Below are positions 15,334-24,642 of a stretch of 47,951 nt of DNA, piece by piece. The translations under genes and the position numbers were made by a program. Position 1 is the stretch's first letter. Each line of letters starts with the position of its first letter. Source of the DNA: a virus; the IMG/VR virus record IMGVR_UViG_3300025141_011824, positions 1-47,951 of that record. One strand, given 5' to 3'. The notes beneath the pieces are model-generated. The model was not told the DNA's origin. It ran no database searches and saw only the letters and a program-made list of their open reading frames with translations.

Positions 15334-16097
15334 GCCACATTTCATTCTCCGAGTTGAAGAACTGGGAAAAGTGTCCTTTCTACCACAAACTGACTTACAT
15401 CGATAAGATCAAAGCCTTTCAGGGGAATGAGCACACCGCATTCGGAACAGCGATGCACACGGTGTGCGAGAACCTTCTAACCGTAGGTCTTGACGACCCA
15501 CAGAAGTCGTTCGATGAATACTTCTTGAGCGAACTGAGAAAGATTCAGGACGTCGTTGACTTGAACGGAAAGCTTCTTGTAGACATGAGGGTCCAGGGCA
15601 AAGAGCTTGCCCCTATGGTAAAAGATGCCGTTGAAGACTACTTCGGCACCGATTATGAGCTTATAGCGGTAGAAGAGAAGCTCTATGAGGATATCGAAGG
15701 AATCCAGAACATTAAGTTCAAAGGGTTCATCGACCTCGTTCTCAAGACTAGCGACGGCCAATACCACGTCATCGACTGGAAGACTTGTGGCTGGGGATGG
15801 GACGCTCGTCGTAAAGCCGAGAAGATGACAGTATATCAATTGATCTTTTACAAGTACTTCTATGCAATCAAGCACAACATAGACCCAGAAAACATCACGG
15901 TTCATTTCGGATTATTGAAGAGAACTGGTAAAAAAAATAGGATAGAGTTATTTAAAACTACAAGCGGTAAAAAAAGAACTGAAAATGCTCTTAAACTATT
16001 GTATCAAGCCGTGTATAATATACTTGCAAAGAATTACACGAAGAATAGAATGGCTTGCACCGGTTGTGAGTTTAAAAATACAAAACACTGTCCATAG
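15330..16097 (+). CDS. Cas4/RecB-like PD-(D/E)XK nuclease with Fe-S type cysteines
   Basis: 255 residues. The opening ISFSELKNWEKCP gives the first Cys (C15), GTAMHTVCENLL the motif with the His, FKGFIDLVLKT and VIDWKTCGWG the Asp/Glu-x-Lys core, and QLIFY the following helix. At the end, CTGCEFKNTKHC supplies three more Cys (243, 246, 254). This four-Cys arrangement with RecB-type core is typical of Cas4-like exonucleases in phages, which process DNA ends in recombination or replication. No CRISPR array or other cas gene is seen, so a CRISPR role has no support here. Confidence 0.85.
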   Translation: MSHISFSELKNWEKCPFYHKLTYIDKIKAFQGNEHTAFGTAMHTVCENLLTVGLDDPQKSFDEYFLSELRKIQDVVDLNGKLLVDMRVQGKELAPMVKDAVEDYFGTDYELIAVEEKLYEDIEGIQNIKFKGFIDLVLKTSDGQYHVIDWKTCGWGWDARRKAEKMTVYQLIFYKYFYAIKHNIDPENITVHFGLLKRTGKKNRIELFKTTSGKKRTENALKLLYQAVYNILAKNYTKNRMACTGCEFKNTKHCP

Positions 16098-16105
16098 AGG
16101 TAAAA

Positions 16106-17377
16106 TTGAGCGACAAAAAGATTAAGGTTTTAACAATCAGTGACCACCCACTTAGCCCTAGTGGTGTCGGCACTCAAACTAGATACGTATGTGAGTCTCT
16201 ACTAAAAACTGGTAGATACCAAATTACGAGTCTTGGAGGGGCAATTAAACATCAGGATTACAGTCCGACTAGAACCGAAGAATATGGTGATAATTGGGTT
16301 ATTCATCCTGTTGATGGTTATGGAAACAAAGATATGATTCGGTCTATCATAAGAAATGTGAAGCCGGATCTTGTTTGGTTTATGACTGACCCACGGTTCT
16401 GGGGCTGGTTATGGGAGATGGAGAATGAAATCCGTCCTCTTGCTCCAATGGTTTATTACCATGTCTGGGACAACAAACCATACCCGCACTACAACAAGAA
16501 CTTCTACGAGTCAAACGATGTCATTGCAACCATTTCAAAGGTTACAGACGACATTGTAAGAAATGTAGCTCCAGAAGTGGAAACAGTCTATATGCCTCAC
16601 GCAGTTCAAGGCGACGTCTTCATGAAACGCCCAGGAGACCAGGTCGAAAGTTTCAAGAAGAACTCACTTCCAGTCTATGATCGTGACAAGGATAAATTTA
16701 TTGTGTTTTGGAACAATCGTAACGCCAGGAGAAAACAGAGTGGAACTTTGATTTTCTGGTTCAAGGAGTTCTTGGATCAAGTTGGTCACGATAAAGCGTG
16801 CCTCATTATGCACACCGACCCGAAAGATCAATATGGCCAAGATTTGGAACAAATCGTCAAAGAGTTGGACGTCGATGACGGTCAGGTTTTGTTTTCACGC
16901 ACCAAATATCCTCCCGACATCCTGTCTATGATGTACAACATGGCCGACTGCACTGTTAACATCTCAGATGCAGAGGGTTTCGGCCTTGCCACACTAGAAT
17001 CTCTTTCTTGCGAAACGCCAATTATTGTAAACATGACTGGTGGGCTTCAAGAGCAGGTTACAGATGGCGAGAACTGGTTCGGTATCGGCATTGAGCCTTC
17101 TTCAAAATCAGTCATCGGTTCACAGGAAGTTCCATACATTTACGAGGATAGGATCGGTAAGGAAGATTTCCTAGCGGCCCTTCATAAAATGTATAACATG
17201 ACCCCGCAGGAGCGTGCCGAAATAGGCAAAGCCGGTCGAGCACATGTAGAGAAAAATTATAATTTTGAAAACTTTTGCTCTAGCTGGGTGAAGCTGATGG
17301 ATGATACCCACGAGAAACACGGCTCTTGGGAAAACAGAAAGAATCATCAAACGTGGAAACTTACGGAGGTCAAGTAA
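16106..17377 (+). CDS. Glycosyltransferase, GT4 family (GT-B fold)
   Basis: 423 residues beginning at a TTG codon behind GAGGT, the first gene of the sugar island. The N-terminal half has the glycine-rich opening (HPLSPSGVGTQTRYVCESLL) and the C-terminal half has the nucleotide-sugar site MYNMADCTVNISDAEGFGLATLES, the E-x7-E motif of retaining GT4 enzymes. It would transfer a sugar from a nucleotide donor to a growing glycan or lipid carrier. Next gene is a related GT4, so two successive sugars could be added. Neither donor nor acceptor can be deduced. The 8-base gap to the nuclease gene leaves no room for a promoter. Confidence 0.85.
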   Translation: MSDKKIKVLTISDHPLSPSGVGTQTRYVCESLLKTGRYQITSLGGAIKHQDYSPTRTEEYGDNWVIHPVDGYGNKDMIRSIIRNVKPDLVWFMTDPRFWGWLWEMENEIRPLAPMVYYHVWDNKPYPHYNKNFYESNDVIATISKVTDDIVRNVAPEVETVYMPHAVQGDVFMKRPGDQVESFKKNSLPVYDRDKDKFIVFWNNRNARRKQSGTLIFWFKEFLDQVGHDKACLIMHTDPKDQYGQDLEQIVKELDVDDGQVLFSRTKYPPDILSMMYNMADCTVNISDAEGFGLATLESLSCETPIIVNMTGGLQEQVTDGENWFGIGIEPSSKSVIGSQEVPYIYEDRIGKEDFLAALHKMYNMTPQERAEIGKAGRAHVEKNYNFENFCSSWVKLMDDTHEKHGSWENRKNHQTWKLTEVK

Positions 17378-17378
17378 A

Positions 17379-18629
17379 ATGAGAAAGAAAATTGTAGTAA
17401 GAGGTCCTGTATTATCTCGTTCTGGCTATGGAGAACAGACACGCTACGCTCTCCGCTCCCTGCGAGCCTATGAGAATATCTTTGATATCTACCTTATCCC
17501 AGTTGGATGGGGTCAGACAGGGTGGATGTTCGAGGACAACGAAGAGCGACGCTGGTTTGACTTCCTGGCCAAGAAGACAGGAATGTATGCTCAGAACGGT
17601 GGTCAGTTTGATATGTCCCTGCAAGTAACCATTCCGAATGAGTGGGAGAAAATAGCACCAGTCAATATTGGATACACCGCTGGCATTGAGACAGACAAGA
17701 TTGCCCCCGGCTGGGTTGAGAGATCTGCTTTGATGGACAGGATTACTGTCATCTCTGAGCACGCTAAATATGGCTTTGACAACACAACTTATGAAGCGAC
17801 CAACCAGCAGACCGGAGAAGTGATTCCCGATTTCCGATGTACAGTTCCAGTGACTTCTGTTAGCTACCCTTACAAGCATATTGAAACCCAGGAAGTATCT
17901 CTTAATCTTGATTTTGATTTCAATTTCCTGTGTGTTGCACAGTGGAGTGTTAGGAAGAATTTGGAAAACACTGTGCGTGGTTTTGTAGAAGAGTTTAAAA
18001 ATGACGAAGTTGGTCTCGTTCTCAAGACCAGTTGTCGAAACAATTCTGTTATAGATCGTGCCATGACTAATAATCAGCTTGAGAATCTGCTCAAGCCATA
18101 TCCAGATCGTAAGTGCAAAGTTTATCTTTTACACGGCGACATGACCGAGGAAGAGATGACTGGACTTTATAATCATCCTAAAATCAAGGGCCTTGTTACA
18201 GCAGCCCACGGAGAAGGCTTCGGTCTTCCAATCTTTGAAGCAGCATACAACGGACTCCCAGTTATCGCTCCTGATTGGAGTGGGCACGTTGATTTCCTGT
18301 ATGCTCCCAAGAAAGATAAGAAGGGCAACGTCAAAAACAAGCCACACTTTATCAAGATTGATTATGACCTAGCGCCGATCCAACAAACGGCAGTGTGGGA
18401 TGGTGTCTTAAATGCAGATTCACGTTGGTGCTACCCAAAACAACAAAGTTACCAAAGTTCCTTAAGAAAACTCTACAAAGATAGTAAAATGTATAAAGGA
18501 ATTGCGAACAAGCTTCAGAAGCATATTCAAACTGAATTCGCCGCAGACAAAATGTACAAAAAGTTTGTCGAAGCAATGGGTGTAAAGGTTGATGAGGATA
18601 CAACTGAAGATTTGGTAGTATTTGATTAG
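17379..18629 (+). CDS. Glycosyltransferase, GT4-like (GT-B fold)
   Basis: 416 residues from the ATG following the preceding stop by one base; GGAGG lies upstream. RGPVLSRSGYGEQTRYAL is the N-terminal glycine-rich motif, LCVAQWSVRKNLENTVRGF the inter-domain linker start, and VTAAHGEGFGLPIFEAAYNG the donor-binding E-x7-E motif. It looks like a diverged duplicate of the gene before it, although the sequence similarity I can see is limited to motifs. No membrane segment, so a cytosolic enzyme using nucleotide sugars. Confidence 0.85.
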   Translation: MRKKIVVRGPVLSRSGYGEQTRYALRSLRAYENIFDIYLIPVGWGQTGWMFEDNEERRWFDFLAKKTGMYAQNGGQFDMSLQVTIPNEWEKIAPVNIGYTAGIETDKIAPGWVERSALMDRITVISEHAKYGFDNTTYEATNQQTGEVIPDFRCTVPVTSVSYPYKHIETQEVSLNLDFDFNFLCVAQWSVRKNLENTVRGFVEEFKNDEVGLVLKTSCRNNSVIDRAMTNNQLENLLKPYPDRKCKVYLLHGDMTEEEMTGLYNHPKIKGLVTAAHGEGFGLPIFEAAYNGLPVIAPDWSGHVDFLYAPKKDKKGNVKNKPHFIKIDYDLAPIQQTAVWDGVLNADSRWCYPKQQSYQSSLRKLYKDSKMYKGIANKLQKHIQTEFAADKMYKKFVEAMGVKVDEDTTEDLVVFD

Positions 18630-18631
18630 AG

Positions 18632-20239
18632 ATGCGAAGAATAACAATCGTTTCAGATTTTTTTGCTAATGAGATAAATGGAGGGGCCGAATTGGTGGAT
18701 GCCGAGGTGGCCTCTCTGCTCATTAAAGACGGCAAGGAAGTTTATAAAATAAAAAGTTCTGCCCTCACTGAGAGTTACATCAAAGAGCATCTTAGTGATT
18801 TTTACATTGTGTCAAATTTTGTCACTATGTCTGAAAGGGCAAAGAAGTTCCTGAAACAAACAGATTATGTTATTTATGAGCACGACCACAAGTATCTGAG
18901 AACAAGAGACCCTTCCCCGTTTGAAGATTTTAAAGCTCCCGACAGTCAGATCATAAATAAAGATTTTTATTCTAATGCAATCGCCGTCTTGTGTCAAAGC
19001 AAAAAGCACGCAGAGGTTGTAGAGTCAAATCTGAAAACTGGAAACATTGTAAACCTTGGTTGCAGTCTTTGGTCTTCTCAGGAGATGGACCTGTTGGAGA
19101 AGCACCTCGACACTCCTAAGAACGAACGCTACGCTATCATAGATTCAGACAACCATGTCAAGGGAAAATACGAAGCAATCAAATATTGCGAAAAAAATGG
19201 CCTACAATACGATTTAATAGCAACGAGCACCTATGAGGACTTCATAAGCACTTTGGGCCAATACAGAGGCATTGTGTTCCTTCCACAGGTATTGGAGACA
19301 TTCAGTCGTGTAGCAGTTGAGGCAAGAGTCCTGAAATGTCAGTTACTTACGAACAAAAACATCGGTGCGTCCTATGAAAAGTGGTTCAAACTGAAAGGCA
19401 GAGAACTTCTCGATATGGTCCGGGCAAAGAAGTTTGAGGTTTATAAAACTTTATCTTCTTTCATCGACGGCAAAAGAATTGAGAAGAGTCAAATAGAGGG
19501 AGACATTACAGTCATCCTTAATATGTACCGACGCCCACAGAACATGGGAATGCAGATCAAAGCCATCAAAGATCAGACTGTGAAACCGAAGCAAGTCTGG
19601 ATGTGGGTAAATCAACACGAGGATAACAAGAAGGTTGATAAAAAACAATTTGACGTTGACCGAGTGTTTGACAACAATCATAACTGGAAGTTCTATGGTC
19701 GTTTCGCAGCAGCACTTCTCGCAGACACAGAGTATGTCGCCATCTTTGATGACGATACTGTGCCAGGAGAGAAGTGGTTTGAGAACTGCCTCTCGACAAT
19801 GGAGACCACACCAGGCATCCTCGGCTCCGCAGGAGTAACCCTGGAAGACAACATCTACGTAAAGCATCAGCGATGTGGCTGGCCAACCAAGAATGAGCAA
19901 ACCGAGAGGGTTGACTTAGTTGGCCACGCTTGGTTCTTCAAGAGAGAATGGCTTGCTCACTTATGGAGGGAAAAACCTTTCACTTGGGACAATGGCGAGG
20001 ACATTCAATTTTCTTATTTAGCGCAGAAGTATGGAGGAATACAAACCTATTGTCCTCCACACCCAGCCTCAGATACTTCATTACACGGTTCAACATTAGG
20101 AAACGAACTGGGTATTGATAGTAAGGCTACCTCGAACAACAACGAGGTAGGACATCAACAATTCTTCACAGAAAGAGATCTGTGCGTTCAAAACGCAATT
20201 AGGAATGGTTGGTCAACAGTAAAAGAAGTGAAATTATGA
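18632..20239 (+). CDS. Two-domain glycosyltransferase (GT-B-like half plus GT2 half)
   Basis: 535 residues. The first about 290 residues resemble the N-terminal and donor domains of a GT4 enzyme (SDFFANEINGGAELVDAEVA and VFLPQVLETFSRVAVEA). The second part, starting near ITVILNMYRRP, is a GT2-type GT-A domain with the metal-binding FDDDTVPG motif and GHAWFFKREWL, where GT2 enzymes place the acceptor loop, and a later EDIQFSYLAQ (ED motif). A bifunctional enzyme could add two sugars. It ends in an ATGA overlap with the epimerase gene. Confidence 0.8.
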   Translation: MRRITIVSDFFANEINGGAELVDAEVASLLIKDGKEVYKIKSSALTESYIKEHLSDFYIVSNFVTMSERAKKFLKQTDYVIYEHDHKYLRTRDPSPFEDFKAPDSQIINKDFYSNAIAVLCQSKKHAEVVESNLKTGNIVNLGCSLWSSQEMDLLEKHLDTPKNERYAIIDSDNHVKGKYEAIKYCEKNGLQYDLIATSTYEDFISTLGQYRGIVFLPQVLETFSRVAVEARVLKCQLLTNKNIGASYEKWFKLKGRELLDMVRAKKFEVYKTLSSFIDGKRIEKSQIEGDITVILNMYRRPQNMGMQIKAIKDQTVKPKQVWMWVNQHEDNKKVDKKQFDVDRVFDNNHNWKFYGRFAAALLADTEYVAIFDDDTVPGEKWFENCLSTMETTPGILGSAGVTLEDNIYVKHQRCGWPTKNEQTERVDLVGHAWFFKREWLAHLWREKPFTWDNGEDIQFSYLAQKYGGIQTYCPPHPASDTSLHGSTLGNELGIDSKATSNNNEVGHQQFFTERDLCVQNAIRNGWSTVKEVKL

Positions 20240-21249
20240 TTTTAATAAGTTTTGGAACAAGACCCGAGTATATCAAGCTCAAACCAATTATGGACATTTT
20301 CGCCAAGAACAATTTCCCATACAAGGTTTTATTCACCGGGCAACACACAGACCTGCTCCCGCCCGGAGCATCTTTGGAGATTGATTACACACTAGAGATT
20401 GAGCGAGGTGCCAACCGCCTCGACGCAATTGTTAGATCGGTTATGTGTCAATCCCACATTTGGGTAGATTCAGATATTACGCACGTAATGGTCCAGGGAG
20501 ATACAACATCTGCCTTCGCCGTCGGCTTGGCTGCGTTCCACAGAAAGATTCCAGTCATTCACTTAGAGGCTGGCCTGCGGACTTACGACAACGACAACCC
20601 TTACCCAGAGGAGTTTAACCGTCAAGCCCTCTCTCGTCTTGCCTCAATCCACCTGTGCCCCACCAAGATGGACGCCCTAAACCTGCGTAGCGAGAGCACG
20701 TGCGGCGCAGTCTATGTGGTAGGAAACACAGTTTTGGACCATCTCACGGACATCAAGACCTCTTACAACGATAAGGTCCTGGTCACAATGCACCGTCGAG
20801 AGAATCACGAGATTATGGACAAGTGGTTTGATAGCCTTGAGGGACTCGCAGAAAAACATTCAGAATTAGAATTTGTTTTTGTATCCCATCCCAATCCAAA
20901 CGTTCAAAAGCATCTCGGGAAATTAAAGAGAGTAAAGGTAATCGACCCTCTTCCTCACAAAGAGTTCGTTCAAGAACTCGCTCAATGCCGTTTTCTTATT
21001 ACAGACAGTGGTGGCCTTCAGGAAGAGTCTTCATTCTTCCGCAAGAAGAGTGTCGTCTGTCGTAAGCTCACAGAGCGCAAAGCAGGAGTAGGAACCTTCT
21101 CCAAACTTTGTTATCACCCGGAAGACCTCTCACGATACGTCTCTGATGTAGTTAGGAACCACGAGGTGCCAGACGATTGGGAATGCCCTTACGGAGACGG
21201 AAGATCCGCAAAGATGATTTACACCGTATTGAGGAACATTCTTGAGTAA
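20236..21249 (+). CDS. wecB: UDP-N-acetylglucosamine 2-epimerase (WecB-like)
   Basis: 337 residues starting in the ATGA overlap; an earlier in-frame ATG at 20209 would overlap the previous gene by 31 bases. The family signatures are all there: SFGTRPEYIKLKPIM, GQHTDLLP, GDTTSAFA, HLEAGLRTYDNDNPYPEEFNR, VTMHRRENHE and DSGGLQEES. It converts UDP-GlcNAc to UDP-ManNAc (or a C2-epimerised relative). It supplies an N-acetyl sugar for the cluster. It is not followed by a ManNAc dehydrogenase, so ManNAc itself may be transferred. Confidence 0.92.
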   Translation: MILISFGTRPEYIKLKPIMDIFAKNNFPYKVLFTGQHTDLLPPGASLEIDYTLEIERGANRLDAIVRSVMCQSHIWVDSDITHVMVQGDTTSAFAVGLAAFHRKIPVIHLEAGLRTYDNDNPYPEEFNRQALSRLASIHLCPTKMDALNLRSESTCGAVYVVGNTVLDHLTDIKTSYNDKVLVTMHRRENHEIMDKWFDSLEGLAEKHSELEFVFVSHPNPNVQKHLGKLKRVKVIDPLPHKEFVQELAQCRFLITDSGGLQEESSFFRKKSVVCRKLTERKAGVGTFSKLCYHPEDLSRYVSDVVRNHEVPDDWECPYGDGRSAKMIYTVLRNILE

Positions 21250-22024
21250 GGGATTCAAAGAAGATTTTTTCAATTTGCTCTCCAAACTAAAACGTGGAGA
21301 GCATTTTGCTTTCGTTCGTTATTCTGACGGAGAAGTGTTTGTTATGCAAAACAAGCATCTTGTTCTTCAAAAAGAGTATGTGAAGGTCGGAGAGACCCTC
21401 CACAATTTTGGTTATTCAGAAGACGACCACAAAGAGTTTATCCCTGAGAAGCACGGCTTCGTCAAAGATAAGTTGATTGACTCTTTCAAATTTCAAAAAA
21501 AGAATTATTTCGTCGGTGCTGGCTGTGGAGCCTGCACTTGTGCTATTTCAGAGCACATTGGTTTTATGGAAGACTTACGCCCAGGAGACAAAGAGCACTG
21601 GACTTCTCCAAATCTATTGGTGAATTCAAACTACCCACTCTTCGTAACGCAGTTTGTTCCACAGTTTAAGAAGCATAAGATTGTTATGATCTGTAGCGAG
21701 AATGCTCAACTGGAGAAACTTCCATTCGAGGTTGTAAAAGATTTTCGTGTAGGAAAGAACTGCATCGTCAACGACCATCACCTTGAAGACGAAATCAAGA
21801 ACTGGGTTTCAGAGAACGACATTGAAGACCACGTCTTTTTGTTTTCTGCCAGTAGTCTTAGTGAGATTCTAATCCACAAACTCTACGAAGTCAGTGATAA
21901 CAACACATACATTGACATCGGGACAACCCTCCACCCCTACATGGGTCTCAGTATTGAGAGGGATTATCTGCGTGCATATTGGAATCACGCCATGCACCCA
22001 GATCTATTCAAGGACTGCGGATAA
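21242..22024 (+). CDS. GT-D-type glycosyltransferase-like protein
   Basis: 260 residues from a TTG start that lies inside the last codons of the epimerase gene. FAFVRYSDGE near residue 22 recalls the R-x-G/S-DGE motif of the GT-D fold (family DUF1792). SASSLSEILIHKLYE and DIGTTLHPYMG match its C-terminal donor site pattern. These enzymes transfer glucose-like sugars in bacterial glycoprotein synthesis. The resemblance is limited to motifs. There is no other ATG near the start, which supports the TTG. Confidence 0.6.
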   Translation: MSKGFKEDFFNLLSKLKRGEHFAFVRYSDGEVFVMQNKHLVLQKEYVKVGETLHNFGYSEDDHKEFIPEKHGFVKDKLIDSFKFQKKNYFVGAGCGACTCAISEHIGFMEDLRPGDKEHWTSPNLLVNSNYPLFVTQFVPQFKKHKIVMICSENAQLEKLPFEVVKDFRVGKNCIVNDHHLEDEIKNWVSENDIEDHVFLFSASSLSEILIHKLYEVSDNNTYIDIGTTLHPYMGLSIERDYLRAYWNHAMHPDLFKDCG

Positions 22025-22404
22025 TGATTTTAGTCGAGAATGAAGAAAAATACTTTGAATTCATTCGTGAGCTACGAAATCATAGTCAAGTAAAAGAAGG
22101 GTTCATACAACAGCGGCACATACCGCTCTGTAAGCACTTAAAGTTTATGGAGAAATATGGTAACCTATATTATATCTGTCTAGTTCAAAACAATCCAGCA
22201 GGGTTTGTTGGGCAGATTAATGGAGATATCAGAGTTGCCGTACACCCAGATTTTCAAGGTCAAGGAGTCGGAACTTTCATGATTAACGAATTAATGAAAT
22301 TACACCCAGAAGCAGCAGCAAGAGTAAAATTAGAAAACGAAGCGAGCATCAAGCTGTTTGAGCGGTGCGGATTCAAAAAGAAATATTACATTCTGGAGAG
22401 ATAA
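22024..22404 (+). CDS. GNAT-type N-acetyltransferase
   Basis: 126 residues starting in a TAATG overlap. The acetyl-CoA motif VHPDFQGQGVGTFMINELMK has the Q-x-x-G-x-G signature, followed by NEASIKLFERCGFKK, the typical last GNAT strand and helix. In the cluster it probably acetylates an amino sugar formed by the aminotransferase encoded next. It is small, as in WecD-type sugar acetyltransferases. A protein substrate cannot be excluded. Confidence 0.85.
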   Translation: MILVENEEKYFEFIRELRNHSQVKEGFIQQRHIPLCKHLKFMEKYGNLYYICLVQNNPAGFVGQINGDIRVAVHPDFQGQGVGTFMINELMKLHPEAAARVKLENEASIKLFERCGFKKKYYILER

Positions 22405-23024
22405 TGCTTCACAACCCATATAAAATAGTAAAGATGTTTGAGGAAGAGGTTGCCCACTACACTGGCGCACCTTATGCCGTATCAGTTAACAGTTGTACCA
22501 ACGCCCTGTTCCTAGCCTGCAAGTATGTCGGTGTTGAGGGGCAAGATGTGATTGTTCCAAAGAGAACCTATCTTTCACCACCTCAGTCAATCAGACAGGC
22601 CGGTGGAAACCTTGTTTTCGAGGATATCAAGTGGAAAGGCATTTATCAGCTAAAACCGTTCCCTATTTACGACGCAGCAAAGCGTCTAACGTCCGGTATG
22701 TATATTCCAGGTACGTTTATGTGCCTTAGTTTTCACATTAAAAAACATTTGAAGATTGGAAAGGGCGGCATGATTCTTTGCGATGACCCAGAAGCAGTCA
22801 AGTGGCTCAAGGCCCGCAGGTACGAAGGTCGCACTGACGGCATGAAATACCACGAGGATATGATTGACGAGGAGGGTTGGAATATGTATATGACCCCAGA
22901 GCAAGCAGCCCGTGGGCTCACACTGATGCAGAACTATCCCAAAGATATGCCAGATCTACCAGAAGAGCCACCATATCGAGACCTAACAGAGTTTGAATTA
23001 TTTAAAGAGGTAAAAACAATATGA
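22404..23024 (+). CDS. Short DegT/DnrJ-like aminotransferase domain protein
   Basis: 206 residues, about half the usual 360-400, starting in a TAATG overlap. It keeps the PLP core: SVNSCTNALFLA, PKRTYLSP, PIYDAAK (Asp that holds the pyridine nitrogen) and SFHIKKHLKIGKGGMI, in which the catalytic Lys is present. The central segment and the whole C-terminal domain seem to be missing, but MTPEQAARGLTLMQ shows the end of the core in normal order. Either a minimised sugar aminotransferase or a partner subunit. It is not an obvious pseudogene, because the frame is clean and neighbours overlap it. Confidence 0.7.
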   Translation: MLHNPYKIVKMFEEEVAHYTGAPYAVSVNSCTNALFLACKYVGVEGQDVIVPKRTYLSPPQSIRQAGGNLVFEDIKWKGIYQLKPFPIYDAAKRLTSGMYIPGTFMCLSFHIKKHLKIGKGGMILCDDPEAVKWLKARRYEGRTDGMKYHEDMIDEEGWNMYMTPEQAARGLTLMQNYPKDMPDLPEEPPYRDLTEFELFKEVKTI

Positions 23025-23755
23025 AAGCACCTGAAGATATCCCCTACGCACTTTTTGACAAATATTCAATGCAAGGAAAAGTAGCCGTTGAATATTCTTA
23101 TCGTAATGATTGCAGCGCAGAGATACAAGAAGAGATAAACCAGAATTTCACAGAAGAAAATTTGATCAGTTCGATGGAACGAATTAAAAATAGAGAAGTG
23201 AACTATTATGGATATACTGACTTGTGGGTATACGAAGCGCTAGAAAAATACCCAATTGAGGGCAAAACAGTGTGCGTGGTTGGTTCTACATATCCTTGGT
23301 ATGAAGCAATGGCTCTTCAGTTTGGCGCAAAGCGTTGTGTTGTATTTGAATATTCGAAGAGAGAAGCCTTCGATGATAGAATTGTATATTTACAACCCGA
23401 GGAGATAGGCGATGAGCAGTTTGATGTTTGTTTTTCTATTTCTTCCTTCGAGCACGATGGTCTGGGCCGATATGGAGACCCCTTGAATCCTGACGGAGAC
23501 CTTGAGGCAATGGAGAGGGCAAAAAAGTATGTCAAAAAGGATGGCATTATGATTTTGTCAGTACCTTGTGGCAAGGATAAAGTATTTTTCAATGTCCATC
23601 GTGTATATGGATATGAGCGCCTTCCTAAGTTAATAGAGGGGTGGACCCCGTTAGATAGATTCGGGTTCGATGATCGCTTTTCCTTTACAAACGAACAAAA
23701 CACGGGCGAACAATCCCCTTATCAGCCAGTCCTAGTGCTAAGGAATGATCAATGA
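23021..23755 (+). CDS. DUF268-like methyltransferase-related protein
   Basis: 244 residues. VCVVGSTYPWYEAMALQFGA, followed by FSISSFEHDGLGRYGDPLNP and DGDLEAM, matches the family I know as DUF268, in which a Rossmann-like fold resembles SAM-dependent methyltransferases. It is found in bacterial sugar clusters. The G-x-G SAM loop is degenerate (GSTYP). Function in the glycan pathway is not known; methylation of a sugar is an inference. Confidence 0.7.
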   Translation: MKAPEDIPYALFDKYSMQGKVAVEYSYRNDCSAEIQEEINQNFTEENLISSMERIKNREVNYYGYTDLWVYEALEKYPIEGKTVCVVGSTYPWYEAMALQFGAKRCVVFEYSKREAFDDRIVYLQPEEIGDEQFDVCFSISSFEHDGLGRYGDPLNPDGDLEAMERAKKYVKKDGIMILSVPCGKDKVFFNVHRVYGYERLPKLIEGWTPLDRFGFDDRFSFTNEQNTGEQSPYQPVLVLRNDQ

Positions 23756-24642
23756 TCACGTTTTATGAACTTGGAGGACTAGGAAGACTAGGAAACCAGC
23801 TTTTTCAATACGCAGCCACCCGAGCACTTTCTTTAAAAAACGGATATGAGATTAAAATTCCAAACCCGACTACAAGGAATTGGCATGGGCAAGATTGCTT
23901 GTTGGACAAGTTCAACATCGAGGCGGGAAGTCTTCAAGAGGAAGACTTGAAGGGAATTGAATATCAATATAACGAGCCCGATTATATGTTTTATGATTCA
24001 GACTTCACCAACTTACCAGATAATGGAAACTTGAGTGGGTTTTTCCAGAGCACCTATTACTTTTTAGGGTTTGACGAGCAGATCCGAAAAGAACTGACTC
24101 CCAAAGATGAGTTCCTGACAGTGGGAGCACAAAGAATCTCTGAGATTAAAAAAAACAATCCCGGTTATGAAATTGTAAGCTTACATCTCCGGAGAGGAGA
24201 CAATACCGATAACTCAAACCCTAGCCCAGAGCTAAACGAGATGTATGGCAAATCCAGAGATTTAGAATTGGATAGTTTTTATGGAAAATACTTTGTAAAC
24301 GCTAAAAAGAAGTTCGCAGGACAAAAAGTCAAGTTTTTAATATTCTCTGGAGGTTCTCGACAGTCTGGTAACGATAATGAGAGTGATATAGACTGGTGTA
24401 AGAGGAACTTTACTGGCGATGAGTTCTTGTTTGCTGAAGGTGGCGACAGTATGACCGATTTTTGCTCTATAATGTCTTGTGACCACAATATCCTGAGCCA
24501 TATCAGCAGTTTTGGATGGTGGGCAGCATTTTTGAACCAAAATAAGGATAAAAAGGTCGTTGCACCCCTCAGATATCACCCAGATATGCCCTATCACACC
24601 TACAGAGAGGGTTTTTACCCTGAAAATTGGATCATAGTATGA
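23752..24642 (+). CDS. Alpha-1,2-fucosyltransferase family GT11
   Basis: 296 residues starting in an ATGA overlap. GGLGRLGNQLFQYAATRAL is the GT11 N-terminal motif; SLHLRRGD is the HxRRxD motif I that binds GDP-fucose; FLIFSGG and ISSFGWWAAFLN are motifs II and III (usual form SSFSWWGA). The enzyme transfers L-fucose or a related GDP-6-deoxy-L-sugar in alpha-1,2 linkage. A GDP-fucose synthase gene lies three genes downstream, which supports the donor assignment. Confidence 0.9.
   Translation: MITFYELGGLGRLGNQLFQYAATRALSLKNGYEIKIPNPTTRNWHGQDCLLDKFNIEAGSLQEEDLKGIEYQYNEPDYMFYDSDFTNLPDNGNLSGFFQSTYYFLGFDEQIRKELTPKDEFLTVGAQRISEIKKNNPGYEIVSLHLRRGDNTDNSNPSPELNEMYGKSRDLELDSFYGKYFVNAKKKFAGQKVKFLIFSGGSRQSGNDNESDIDWCKRNFTGDEFLFAEGGDSMTDFCSIMSCDHNILSHISSFGWWAAFLNQNKDKKVVAPLRYHPDMPYHTYREGFYPENWIIV

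Noticed and set aside
15330-16097. Cas4-like nuclease as sign of a CRISPR system
   Set aside because: No repeat array and no other cas gene in the window; phage Cas4-like nucleases are common without CRISPR.
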